Virus record (IMG/VR): IMGVR_UViG_3300044620_000396
Span: 1-34,429 of that record
Strand: one strand, 5' to 3'
Origin: a virus
Length of the DNA stretch: 34,429 nucleotides
Shown here: positions 1-6,233 of the stretch, one piece after another
Layout: every line of letters starts with the position of its first letter
Position numbering within the stretch: position 1 is the stretch's first letter
Notes under the pieces: generated by a model
The model's database searches: none
Told to the model about the DNA's origin: nothing
The model's input: the letters and a program-made list of their open reading frames with translations, nothing else
Translations under genes and position numbers: made by a program

Positions 1-126
1 GAATTTTGGGGGTTTCTGTTTGAATGATGGATTGTGGTTGAACAATCATTTTGTTTTCGGTCAACCAGGTTTCAAAGGACCAACCATTTGGATGGATGGC
101 CCGTTCGGATTTTTCCCCCTGGTCGT
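1..126. repeat. Terminal direct repeat, left copy
   Basis: Bases 1-126 are identical to 34298-34423. After position 126 the copies differ, and the right copy has only 6 further unmatched bases. The simplest reading is an end overlap from assembling a circular or circularly permuted molecule, because a coding frame continues across the join. A true short terminal repeat is a less likely alternative. Confidence 0.95.
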
Positions 127-214
127 TTGTGGTTGATTCGATGGAACATTCGCCAATGTATTCGCGTTTGAGCAAAAACAAAATGGCGGTTCCGGGGTTG
201 ATTGGTTTATTCAT
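1..214 (-). CDS. Hypothetical protein, 5' part; gene spans the circular junction
   Basis: The ATG at 214 overlaps the end of the upstream gene (stop at 207) by 8 nt. The frame stays open to base 1 and, if the ends are joined (base 1 followed by 34297), continues to a TGA at 34284. The whole product is 75 residues, starts MNKPINPGTAILFLLKREYI and contains a Trp/Phe-rich stretch (NGWSFETWL). Its stop overlaps the SSB start as ATGA, the same coupling seen throughout this genome, which supports both the gene and circularity. I recognise no family. Lying between the replication gene block and SSB, it probably belongs to the early or replication operon. Confidence 0.75.
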   Translation of the reverse strand, partial: MNKPINPGTAILFLLKREYIGECSIESTTNDQGEKSERAIHPNGWSFETWLTENKMIVQPQSIIQTETPKI

Positions 215-1097
215 ACTGTTGATTTTTGATGTTTTCGACAACCGCGCGAAAATCGGTGTTTTGGCGACGGAAGGTTTGGAAAAAATGGTCCATCGTCAAT
301 TCATAACAACGGCGCCGGGTGATGTCTGCCAAATTTTGGTCCTGTTTGAATGCCAATTCGCCCGTTTCCAATGATTCGCGCAATGAACGGATTTCGCGCG
401 CTCGTTCACGGGTTTCTGGTTTCTCGGTTTCGATTCTGTTTGTCACCTGTTGTTTGGCGACTTCGAAAATTTTGTTTTTGTCATCGACATTCATGACGAA
501 ACCCAATTGTTCCATCGTCCGAAAAACATGTTCGATTCCGGCGACGGTTTGCCAATTGATGGTTCCGCCATTTGCGAAAATGTCCCAACGTTTCAACAGA
601 CATTCGTCAACAAAGCCCCAAAAAATCATTTTTTTTTCGTCATCCGACGGGTCCGGTTTGGTTGTCATTTCGTGAATTTTTGAATTGTACTCGGTTAATG
701 CGGCGCCCCGTTTTTCCCGGTAGGCGTTCGCGATTGTGGCAAAGTAAACAGGGGAAAAATTTTGAAAATGGTTCACCTCCACATCCAATTTGCCGGCGAC
801 GGCCATTCGGAACGCCAATTTCATTTCCTCCGGGGTCATCCATCCAAATTCCGATTCGATGAATTCCATTAAAACCATTTTTTGCAATTCTGAGGGTAAA
901 TTTTCGACTTTGACGCCAACCAATGTGAAAATGTACCTCAAAGACATTTTGATTGATTCTTGGTCGGTTAAATTGCGAATTTGGGTGTCCTTTGATGCTT
1001 CGACAATCTCGCGTCCGTTAAAACTTCGAAATTGCATGGTCGAAATCGGGTTTCGGATTTCGATTTCCGTTCTGGTTGTTTTTTGTGTTGTTGTCAT
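207..1097 (-). CDS. Hypothetical replication-region protein
   Basis: This 296-residue protein follows the putative initiator. Its central part (about residues 45-130) resembles a protein type I associate with replication regions of Bacteroidota phages: a helical stretch with SELQKMVLMEFIESEFG, then a region ending in FATIANAYREKRG. The C-terminal half is charged and helical (ETRERAREIRSLRESLE). No Walker motif is visible, so it is not an obvious helicase loader, although its place next to the initiator would suit an accessory replication role. The start is uncertain. The ATG at 1097 overlaps the initiator gene by 80 nt, while an in-frame ATG at 1037 would cut the overlap to 20 nt. The function is inferred from position only. 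Confidence 0.85.
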   Translation of the reverse strand: MTTTQKTTRTEIEIRNPISTMQFRSFNGREIVEASKDTQIRNLTDQESIKMSLRYIFTLVGVKVENLPSELQKMVLMEFIESEFGWMTPEEMKLAFRMAVAGKLDVEVNHFQNFSPVYFATIANAYREKRGAALTEYNSKIHEMTTKPDPSDDEKKMIFWGFVDECLLKRWDIFANGGTINWQTVAGIEHVFRTMEQLGFVMNVDDKNKIFEVAKQQVTNRIETEKPETRERAREIRSLRESLETGELAFKQDQNLADITRRRCYELTMDHFFQTFRRQNTDFRAVVENIKNQQYE

Positions 1098-1830
1098 TTT
1101 TCTTCCGGACTTTCATCCAATTTTTAATTGTCAAAAATGTTGATTTGTATTTGGTGGCAATTGTCGGAACATTTTCCATCGCCTCCAAAATTTCGATGAC
1201 TTCAGTTTTTGAAAATTCGGTCAACAGTTGTTCCGCCTGGTCGTCGGTCAACGGCAATTTCATTTTCGAAACTGCCGGAAACAATTTTTGAATTTCCAAA
1301 ACAAGCGGGTGTGCAAATACACATTCGTTAGAATGGGTATTTATATATGAATATGAAGATGAAGATGAAGGGGTTGGAAATTGGTTTAGGTGGGTGTTAA
1401 CCTTGGGGTTAACCTTTGGGTTATCCTTTTTTTTCAATTTCGGATTCCCGCCCAATTTACCAAACGCCCGTCGTTGCTCGCGATTCGCTTCGTCGGCGAC
1501 CATCCGTTTGGAAAAATATCGCCCCAATTCGTCCCTCTGAATGATTCCAAATGTGGTAAGTTCATGGAACACTTTTTGGAACATTTTTGGACTAATTTTG
1601 GACAACTTTTGGATTCCATTCGCGTCCAAAACGATGTCGCCAAAAACCAAAAATCCGGGTTCATCTGACAAATACATGTGGCAAATGATGTCCATCCAAA
1701 CGCCTTTTGTCGCCGGTGAACAAAGATTCAATTTCGGGTCGGTCAACCAATCGCCGGGGTAAAATTGGAACGACGGCGCCCGGTCACGGCCATTGGATTT
1801 TGGTTTGTTGTTGTTGTTCATCTGGTTCAA
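1018..1830 (-). CDS. Putative replication initiator (lambda O-like / replisome organiser)
   Basis: The 270-residue protein begins, after a polar leader, with an N-terminal domain (residues about 20-125) containing FQFYPGDWLTDPKLNL. That kind of opening is seen in phage replisome-organiser or DUF1376-like DNA-binding domains. A low-complexity linker follows (about 130-170, Lys/Asn/Pro then Ser-rich), then a helical C-terminal domain (about 170-245) and a polar tail. The DNA encoding the linker holds three 12-bp direct repeats and an AT-rich tract, as in lambda O where the origin lies inside the initiator gene. Expected role: bind the iterons, open the origin and recruit the host helicase. The ATG at 1830 overlaps the upstream stop by 4 nt. 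The initiator role is inferred from domain pattern and embedded repeats. Confidence 0.8.
   Translation of the reverse strand: MNQMNNNNKPKSNGRDRAPSFQFYPGDWLTDPKLNLCSPATKGVWMDIICHMYLSDEPGFLVFGDIVLDANGIQKLSKISPKMFQKVFHELTTFGIIQRDELGRYFSKRMVADEANREQRRAFGKLGGNPKLKKKDNPKVNPKVNTHLNQFPTPSSSSSYSYINTHSNECVFAHPLVLEIQKLFPAVSKMKLPLTDDQAEQLLTEFSKTEVIEILEAMENVPTIATKYKSTFLTIKNWMKVRKKNDNNTKNNQNGNRNPKPDFDHAISKF
1318..1430. other. Putative replication origin: three 12-bp iterons plus AT-rich tract
   Basis: On the minus strand three consecutive 12-mers read AAGGATAACCCA, AAGGTTAACCCC and AAGGTTAACACC (plus-strand positions 1417-1428, 1405-1416, 1393-1404). Each contains or nearly contains the palindrome GTTAAC. 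Downstream on the minus strand comes a pyrimidine-rich TTCATC repeat, then an AT-rich segment near 1330-1350. Iterons flanked by an easily melted tract inside an O-like gene match the lambda origin arrangement. The repeats also encode repeated Pro-Lys-Val-Asn residues, so protein-level repetition is the competing explanation. Confidence 0.6.
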
Positions 1831-2231
1831 TTTTGCAACGTATCAATCAACGCCAACACGCGGTCATCAACTCGTTTGCGTTTGCCGGCGATTACATTGT
1901 GAACAAACGTCAAAGAAAATTGCGGATTCTGCCGGCAAAAGTTTTGAAGGGTTGCGAACCGGGTTTTCACGGCGTTTTCAACAAATTTTCGTTGGTCGTC
2001 GTCGATGCACCAAATACACGGGGCCAAATCCGTTTCATGGATGGATTGTTTCGCCTGGTTCAAAATTGATTGGCTCCGGGGCGTTGACATGCGGCCATTG
2101 ATGGCCGACGTCATGACGTGATATTTGATTCCGCTTGCATGGCAAAAATTGCGGATGGTTTTGAATTTGCGTTTGATGGCCGTTGATACGTCCAACGGGT
2201 CAACGTATTGGTTTTGAATTTTCGTTTTCAT
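1827..2231 (-). CDS. Tandem helix-turn-helix-like protein
   Basis: 134 residues from the ATG at 2231. Two segments align with each other: residues about 20-62 (RKFKTIRNFCHASGI) and about 88-132 (TRFATLQNFCRQNPQF). Both carry the pattern F-x-T-(I/L)-x-N-F-C followed by an (A/V)-I-x-G-(R/K) turn, as expected for two copies of a small XRE-type helix-turn-helix fold. Two DNA-binding units in one chain could read a direct or inverted repeat, and the initiator gene with its iterons is immediately downstream. A regulator or origin-accessory role is therefore plausible but inferred. The ATG lies inside the preceding 42-codon gene (32-nt overlap), and a TTG further upstream is less likely. Confidence 0.75.
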   Translation of the reverse strand: MKTKIQNQYVDPLDVSTAIKRKFKTIRNFCHASGIKYHVMTSAINGRMSTPRSQSILNQAKQSIHETDLAPCIWCIDDDQRKFVENAVKTRFATLQNFCRQNPQFSLTFVHNVIAGKRKRVDDRVLALIDTLQN

Positions 2232-2328
2232 GTCTGTCGTATTTTGATTTTCTGTTGCGATGAATGACGGCGTCAATTGTCCCAATTAGGCCAATTGTAA
2301 CCAACACAAATGGAATCCATTCAATCAT
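2200..2328 (-). CDS. Small single-pass membrane protein
   Basis: A 42-codon frame whose ATG (2328) overlaps the RecT stop as ATGA, the usual coupling in this genome. The product opens MIEWIPFVLVTIGLIG, a clear hydrophobic membrane-spanning stretch to about residue 22. A basic segment (HRNRKSKYDRH) follows and would stay in the cytoplasm. It overlaps the start of the tandem-HTH gene by 32 nt in another frame. I recognise no family. The function is unknown; short membrane proteins in phage early regions are often host-takeover or superinfection factors, but nothing here shows that. Confidence 0.65.
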   Translation of the reverse strand: MIEWIPFVLVTIGLIGTIDAVIHRNRKSKYDRHENENSKPIR

Positions 2329-3251
2329 TTGGTTTCAAATAAGTCTGTTTGAACTCCGCCGTTGATTTGTTCCAACCTGGTCATGGCGGCGTCCATGATG
2401 TCGGGGTCTGTTTGGTCAATGGTCAATTCCAAAATGGATTCCGTTGATTCTGCGGTCATGATTTGACCAATCAATTTTTCGACGGGGTTTTCCTCGGACG
2501 AATTGGCGGCGCCCGGTGTGGGCGCCTCCAATGCTTTTTTCCGGTCCGTCATTGCGGTTTTGAACACGGGGTTTCCGTGATGCTCCGGATGTTTTTTCCA
2601 AATGTCAATCAAATCGGATTTCGATTTCGCGGCCTCAACTTGGGCAATCAACACGTCCACATTGATGACGGGTTTTTGTTCCAATGGTTGTTTCTGCGTC
2701 TGAATGGTTTCGGCCTCCATTGCGTTCAATTCTTCGGCGGTGTATGGCATTCCGCCCAATTCATCCGAAAAACAAAGTCGGAACCCTTGGGCCATTGCGA
2801 CTTTCTTTGTCATCGTCACCGGTTTGTTTTTCCAAAAATCGGTCAATGTTCCGTCGCGTCTGGTTCCATAATACTCCGAAAAATGAACCTCGTGAACGAA
2901 TGGAAATTGGAAATCCTTTCGATGGATGGTGATGGTCGCGACCAATGTTGATTCCTTTGGCTTGGTGAAATTGACGGCGCCGGTCGTCACAACGGACCAT
3001 CCGGCCAACAGGCCCGAACGTTCCGCGCGTTTGATGTAAGTTTCATAACCGACGATGACCGAAAATTTGTCGCCGTATTTGTTGGCGTAGATTTCGCGTT
3101 TGAACGGGTTCAATCCAAACCCTTGGGCGATTTCAACGAATTGTTCGAATTCACCTTGGGTCAAATTGTTCGCCATTCCCATGGCGTTCAAATACGTTTG
3201 CAATTTGGCGACATCAATGGTGTTGATGCGGTTTTTTGAAATTTCATTCAT
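2325..3251 (-). CDS. RecT/Bet-family single-strand annealing recombinase
   Basis: 308 residues from the ATG at 3251, which follows a CAACAACATC leader and a promoter-like site. The core (about residues 10-180) has the Bet/RecT signature: a helical N-terminus, then GFGLNPFKREIYANKYG, VIVGYETYIKRAERSG and a conserved region ending KKVAMAQGFRLCFSDELGG. These proteins anneal complementary single strands during phage recombination and replication, usually with a 5'-3' exonuclease partner and SSB. SSB is present (34.1 kb); no exonuclease was recognised. The C-terminal third is Gln/Pro/Ala-rich and variable, typical of the SSB-contacting tail region. The family call is firm; the choice between RecT and Bet subfamily is not. 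Confidence 0.92.
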   Translation of the reverse strand: MNEISKNRINTIDVAKLQTYLNAMGMANNLTQGEFEQFVEIAQGFGLNPFKREIYANKYGDKFSVIVGYETYIKRAERSGLLAGWSVVTTGAVNFTKPKESTLVATITIHRKDFQFPFVHEVHFSEYYGTRRDGTLTDFWKNKPVTMTKKVAMAQGFRLCFSDELGGMPYTAEELNAMEAETIQTQKQPLEQKPVINVDVLIAQVEAAKSKSDLIDIWKKHPEHHGNPVFKTAMTDRKKALEAPTPGAANSSEENPVEKLIGQIMTAESTESILELTIDQTDPDIMDAAMTRLEQINGGVQTDLFETK

Positions 3252-3275
3252 GATGTTGTTGTGTTTTGATTTTCG

Positions 3276-3304
3276 CAAATATAATTGAAAAACTATTTTC
3301 CCAA
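3276..3304 (-). promoter_or_regulatory. Promoter-like site upstream of RecT
   Basis: On the minus strand, TATATTTG (3276-3283) matches the Bacteroidota -7 consensus TAnnTTTG. A TTG (3302-3304) sits 18 nt upstream in the -33 position. It overlaps the end of the preceding gene, and the RecT start lies about 25 nt downstream behind a CAAAACACAACAACATC leader. Confidence 0.5.
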
Positions 3305-3793
3305 TGTGATTTCAACAGTGGTTTTTGAACTTTTGATTGGCGGGTTCATCACGTTGATTTCACCGGTTGATTCATCCAACATGGACATTGGTTTCATTAA
3401 TCCTTTCAATTGGGTTTCCAATGCCTTTTGGCCGTTCTTCAGCGCTTCAATTTCGGCCTCCATTTGATTCCACATCATTGTTTTGGTGAAATCGTATTTG
3501 ACGGCGGTTTCCTTTTGTTTGAATGTGACGCCATAACGGGTGACGCCGGTTTTGGCCTCTGGTCCGTACAAATCGAGTTCGTCAACGGCGGCGGTTCGGT
3601 AGTTGGTTTTGACCTGGTCAATGATTTGGGACAAAAATTCCAACCGGGCCAACGCGGTCAATGTGTCAACGTGACCATCGTTGTTCAATTGAATGAGTTT
3701 GGCGGCGAATTCTGCGACCTTTGTTTTGGTCAAATTTTCTTCGGCGTTTACTTCTGCCAAAAACGTGTTTTGATTTTCAAAAATGTTGTTCAT
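3293..3793 (-). CDS. Hypothetical early protein upstream of RecT
   Basis: 166 residues from the ATG at 3793. An upstream in-frame start would extend into non-conserved-looking sequence. The protein is mostly helical: an N-terminal segment with Asn/Glu, then AKLIQLNNDGHVDTLTALAR, a middle beta-like part (GVTRYGVTFKQKETAVKYDF) and a coiled-coil-like stretch (QMEAEIEALKNGQKALETQL). Phages often encode a protein of this type directly before RecT/Bet, so a recombination-accessory role is possible, but I cannot name a family. It is 11 nt from the gene upstream and 41 nt from RecT. Confidence 0.85.
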   Translation of the reverse strand: MNNIFENQNTFLAEVNAEENLTKTKVAEFAAKLIQLNNDGHVDTLTALARLEFLSQIIDQVKTNYRTAAVDELDLYGPEAKTGVTRYGVTFKQKETAVKYDFTKTMMWNQMEAEIEALKNGQKALETQLKGLMKPMSMLDESTGEINVMNPPIKSSKTTVEITLGK

Positions 3794-3804
3794 GATGTAA
3801 AAAA

Positions 3805-4134
3805 TTAAATGATTGATTTGGTGGCCAATTTTGCGTTGATGCAATCGATGACGGATTGGCCAATGATTCCGACGTTGATTGATTTGATGAATGGAATGAT
3901 TTCGACAATTGGAAACAATTTGAGTTGGTCAACAGAAACGGAACGCCCCAATGGCAACCCGGCGTTGTAATGATGAACCAAAAATTTCAATTCGAAATCC
4001 GTCAAACAGTCAACAAACGAACCGAACAACATCAAATCGGATGTATATTCGCCATGTTGTTGTTGTCCGATAGTGTCAACATTGTTTTGGACCGGGGCCG
4101 AATTGCCCCGGTTTTTTTGTGCCTGGTTCATCAT
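3805..4134 (-). CDS. Hypothetical protein (start uncertain)
   Basis: The frame from ATG 4134 (ATGA overlap with the upstream gene) gives 109 residues. The first 34 are low-complexity and their DNA contains a strong GC hairpin with an adjacent A-run (4091-4118), which looks non-coding. A CAACAACAACATG leader at 4053-4065 opens a 7-codon frame (MANIHPI) whose TGA overlaps an in-frame ATG at 4032 as TGATG. Starting there, the gene makes a compact 75-residue protein beginning MLFGSFVDCLTDFELKFLVH. Coupling through the mini-frame, or an indel, would explain the layout. No family is recognised. The C-terminal 75 residues are clearly protein-like. Confidence 0.7.
   Translation of the reverse strand: MMNQAQKNRGNSAPVQNNVDTIGQQQHGEYTSDLMLFGSFVDCLTDFELKFLVHHYNAGLPLGRSVSVDQLKLFPIVEIIPFIKSINVGIIGQSVIDCINAKLATKSII
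4091..4118 (+). terminator. GC hairpin with U-tract on the plus strand
   Basis: ACCGGGGC and GCCCCGGT form an 8-bp stem with a 6-nt loop, followed on the plus strand by seven T. On the minus strand the same element is an A-run followed by a hairpin. Since no plus-strand gene is evident, it could stop antisense transcripts or act as an RNA structure upstream of the CAACAACAAC leader at 4055. Confidence 0.55.
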
Positions 4135-4628
4135 GCCATGAATGTTTGGATTCGACAAACGTTTTCGATTTGGCGGAACGCGGATTCCATCGAATGGAAT
4201 TCCATCGAACAAAACAATTGGAATGTTTGGCCATTGCGCTGAAGAATGAACATCCGATTTTCGTATTGCCAAAATTCCATGTTCACGTCGTCATTGATGG
4301 CAACCAGACGCGCGCCCAATTGATACAATTTGCCTTTGACGCGGTCGATGTTGGCGACATCATTTTCCTGAATCCGGGAAAATGGTTTTTCGGCGGTCAA
4401 CTCGATTCGAACATCATGACCAATTCCGCCGGCTGACATGATGGTGAATTCACCGAACGTTTCATCGTCCAAAAACCATTGGTCGAATGTGTCATCGAAA
4501 TCGACATCGTTGATGTTGTTGGCGTCCATGTATTCGTTGAAACGGGACATGGCGATTTTTTTGTTGTTGAACTCGAATGAACGACATCCGCCGTCATTCT
4601 GCATTTGGTAAACTGTGATTTTGAACAT
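4131..4628 (-). CDS. Hypothetical early protein
   Basis: 165 residues starting MFKITVYQMQNDGGCRSFEF. The ATG at 4628 sits behind a GGAACAACAACAATC leader. The N-terminal part is acidic (MDANNINDVDFDDTFDQWFL) and the middle has beta-like segments (HDVRIELTAEKPFSRIQEND). The end holds residues around FWQYENRMFILQRNGQTFQL. The composition and acidic surface are those of a small soluble protein. Acidic early phage proteins sometimes mimic DNA, but there is no specific motif here, so no function is proposed. Its stop overlaps the next possible start by 4 nt. Confidence 0.8.
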   Translation of the reverse strand: MFKITVYQMQNDGGCRSFEFNNKKIAMSRFNEYMDANNINDVDFDDTFDQWFLDDETFGEFTIMSAGGIGHDVRIELTAEKPFSRIQENDVANIDRVKGKLYQLGARLVAINDDVNMEFWQYENRMFILQRNGQTFQLFCSMEFHSMESAFRQIENVCRIQTFMA

Positions 4629-4691
4629 TGTGATTTGATTTTGATTGTTGTTGTTCCGCGTTATGGATGCGACGGCCCCCGTTTTGATTAT

Positions 4692-4883
4692 TTATTTTTT
4701 GCGATTGTTTCTGCGATTCATTTCCATAACACAATAATGGATTTCGTCCATGTAATATCCGGCCTTTGCACCAAACGGCATGGCCTCAATTGCCTGTTTT
4801 GCGTCGGTGATAATGTATTGCAATGATTCTTCAGTCAATGTTTTGACTTTCTTCATGTATTCGGTGTGATTGATTTGTGTCAT
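4692..4883 (-). CDS. Small hypothetical protein with GYYMDEIHYC motif
   Basis: 63 residues from the ATG at 4883, which directly follows an ACAAAACAACAACGCC leader and a strong promoter. The helical N-terminal half (LTEESLQYIITDAKQAIEAM) leads into PFGAKAGYYMDEIHYCVMEM and a basic end (NRRNNRKK). A similar motif (Gly-Tyr-Tyr-x-Asp-Glu-x-His-Tyr-Cys) is one I associate with small early proteins of Bacteroidota phages, but its role is not known to me. Its own promoter and an upstream terminator make it the head of a short transcription unit. Confidence 0.8.
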   Translation of the reverse strand: MTQINHTEYMKKVKTLTEESLQYIITDAKQAIEAMPFGAKAGYYMDEIHYCVMEMNRRNNRKK

Positions 4884-4904
4884 GGCGTTGTTGTTTTGTG
4901 TTGG

Positions 4905-4935
4905 CAAAGATACACGCGTTTTTTGTTTCTGCAAA
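4905..4935 (-). promoter_or_regulatory. Bacteroidota-type promoter P1
   Basis: Minus strand: TTTG (4932-4935), exactly 19 nt, then TATCTTTG (4905-4912), a perfect TTTG-N19-TAnnTTTG match. It lies between the terminator at 4975-5000 and the gene starting at 4883. The flanking bases (a CAAAAATATTTG segment upstream, GCCAA and CAACAAC downstream) are nearly repeated at the promoter at 5652-5682. Confidence 0.8.
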
Positions 4936-4974
4936 TATTTTTGAAAAAAGTTTTTCAACAATTGGGTGTTGGGC

Positions 4975-5000
4975 AAAAAAAAACGGGGCCATCGCCCCGT
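4975..5000 (-). terminator. Rho-independent terminator
   Basis: Minus strand: ACGGGGC, 4-nt loop, GCCCCGT, then nine T, directly after the stop of the gene ending at 5007. A textbook intrinsic terminator in the gene direction. Confidence 0.85.
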
Positions 5001-5006
5001 GAATTT

Positions 5007-5303
5007 TCATTTTTGCTCGATTATAAAATGTCTGCCAACTTTCTTCGCGCATTCGGAACCAATCGGAAAACAACCTTGTGATTCCAAATTGCGGAATTCC
5101 AATTCCGTTTCGTCGATGTCTGCCGGAATCAAAAACCCTTCGACGGTGTAATGGACGAACGTGTTTTTGGCGGTCTGTTTGCCGCAAACGAAACATGTGT
5201 TGGAATGTTCGCCCAAACGTTCCAAATTGTCATAATACTTTGTTGAACGGATTGAATTGAGTTCGATGACTTCGATTCCATTGTGGTTGATGGTGTTTTT
5301 CAT
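5007..5303 (-). CDS. Small putative zinc-binding protein
   Basis: 98 residues from the ATG at 5303 (leader CCAAAACAACAACATC). Four cysteines in two pairs (C37-x2-C40 in TCFVCGK, and C78/C85 in GCFPIGSECAKKVG) suggest a structural zinc site resembling small treble-clef or ribbon folds. The phrase GSECAKKVGRHFI near the C-terminus is typical of such modules. No enzyme motif is seen. The context is the cluster of small early genes, each with its own leader, and an intrinsic terminator follows. Role unknown; nucleic-acid or protein binding is a reasonable guess for a zinc knuckle of this size. Confidence 0.75.
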   Translation of the reverse strand: MKNTINHNGIEVIELNSIRSTKYYDNLERLGEHSNTCFVCGKQTAKNTFVHYTVEGFLIPADIDETELEFRNLESQGCFPIGSECAKKVGRHFIIEQK

Positions 5304-5354
5304 GATGTTGTTGTTTTGGCGTTTGCCTGGTTGATGTTTTTGTGAATGCGCGTT

Positions 5355-5381
5355 AACCGGCCGCGCCCCCGGTTTTTTTTT
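5355..5381 (+). terminator. GC hairpin with U-tract on the plus strand
   Basis: AACCGG and CCGGTT pair around a GC-rich loop, followed on the plus strand by a run of T into 5381. In the minus direction it is an A-run then a hairpin, located in the leader of the gene starting at 5303. Same architecture as the elements at 4091-4118 and 33788-33820. Confidence 0.5.
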
Positions 5382-5616
5382 ATTTATAAATATAAAAATG
5401 GCTAATTTCCCGGTGGCTAATTTGTTTGCCACCTTGCATTGGTTTGTCGTACAACCAATAATCCGCTCTGTCCGGTGCGATATACACAATTTTTGGTTCG
5501 TAACCCAACTCCATTGGAATTAATTTGTACGCATAATAACCCTTACAGTCCGAATTAATCAATTCCATTTCGTGTGATACGCCGTGAATTTTGATGCAAT
5601 AAATTTTTGTTCCCAT
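5380..5616 (-). CDS. Small hypothetical early protein
   Basis: 78 residues from the ATG at 5616, beginning MGTKIYCIKIHGVSHEMELI. An upstream in-frame ATG exists but would place promoter DNA inside the gene, so 5616 is preferred. The protein looks like a small mixed alpha/beta domain, rich in Tyr (GYYAYKL, DYWLYDKP), ending HFYIYK. It is driven by the promoter at 5652-5682 and preceded by a terminator at 5711-5753, so it starts a new transcription unit. No family recognised. Confidence 0.78.
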   Translation of the reverse strand: MGTKIYCIKIHGVSHEMELINSDCKGYYAYKLIPMELGYEPKIVYIAPDRADYWLYDKPMQGGKQISHREISHFYIYK

Positions 5617-5651
5617 GTCTTTAAATTTTTTGATGTTGTTGTTTTGTTTGG

Positions 5652-5682
5652 CAAATATACACAAACATTTTGTTTCAACAAA
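5652..5682 (-). promoter_or_regulatory. Bacteroidota-type promoter P2
   Basis: Minus strand: TTTG (5679-5682), 19 nt, TATATTTG (5652-5659). It has the same spacing and similar flanks as P1 at 4905-4935. Both have a TTTTCAAAAATATTTG stretch at the -33 end, GAAACAAAA inside the spacer, and GCCAA then ACAAAACAACAAC after the -7 box. It starts the unit 5616 to 5007. Confidence 0.8.
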
Positions 5683-5710
5683 TATTTTTGAAAATATTTT
5701 TTTGATAAAC

Positions 5711-5753
5711 AAAAAACCCGGAACGAATCCGGGCCAACCCGGATTCCGGGTTT
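5711..5753 (-). terminator. Rho-independent terminator ending the late operon
   Basis: Minus strand: nested stem AACCCGGAA / TTCCGGGTT with inner TCCGGG / CCCGGA, followed by six T. It lies downstream of the gene ending at 5814 and upstream of promoter P2. It separates the long virion operon from the early small-gene cluster. The stretch 5754-5813 holds no convincing gene. Confidence 0.85.
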
Positions 5754-5813
5754 AAACGCTTAACAACTAAACCTTAAATGTATATCAAAACAACAAATAG
5801 AGAATTGAACCCG

Positions 5814-6233
5814 TCATCCGTTGACAATCGGTTCCAATATCGAAACGGTGACATGTGCAATCGCCGCCGCCGGCAACATCAACCACAACGTCAATCCGGT
5901 GTGGTAAACTGCCAACGCGTAAATTCCAAACGTCACCCATGTATTCAAACAGTAAAGACAACCGCCCATTGGTTTAAACAGAAACCGGAACGGGTTTTTT
6001 GGATGGTTGACAACGCGTTCCAAAAACCAGGTGTACAAACCAAAGATTTGGCCCGGCTGAATGATGAAATCAATGAATATCGTCATCGCTCCGGCGCCAA
6101 TGCCAATGATGGACGCCAAAATGATAGAATCGAAAATAGGTCCATGTTCTGCAATGGCGGACAAACCCAAACCGGCAAATCCGCCCAAAACGAACCCGGT
6201 CATTTCATTCAATATTTTGCGAATTTTCTCCAT
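5814..6233 (-). CDS. Membrane protein with CxxC motif
   Basis: 139 residues from the ATG at 6233, whose A is shared with the upstream TGA (TGATG). Three or four hydrophobic segments are visible: about 11-28, 38-59, 97-112 and 115-133. A Gly-Gly-Cys-Leu-Tyr-Cys-Leu-Asn motif (C92, C95) precedes the third. CxxC next to a membrane helix resembles small membrane proteins found in Bacteroidota phages, including DUF1360-like ones with a C-x-Y-C-x3-W element. I cannot assign a role. Being last in the late operon and near lysis genes, it could serve in lysis or envelope modification, but that is inference. Confidence 0.78.
   Translation of the reverse strand: MEKIRKILNEMTGFVLGGFAGLGLSAIAEHGPIFDSIILASIIGIGAGAMTIFIDFIIQPGQIFGLYTWFLERVVNHPKNPFRFLFKPMGGCLYCLNTWVTFGIYALAVYHTGLTLWLMLPAAAIAHVTVSILEPIVNG

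Noticed and set aside
1330-1385. Short tandem GATGAA/TTCATC repeats as a possible CRISPR or VNTR
   Set aside because: Units are 6 bp without spacers and encode the Ser-rich linker of the initiator; treated as part of the origin region.
5760-5830. tRNA-like GGGTTCAATTC word on the minus strand near 5805
   Set aside because: The flanking bases do not form a T-stem, and no anticodon or acceptor arms could be drawn. It overlaps the end of the membrane protein gene.
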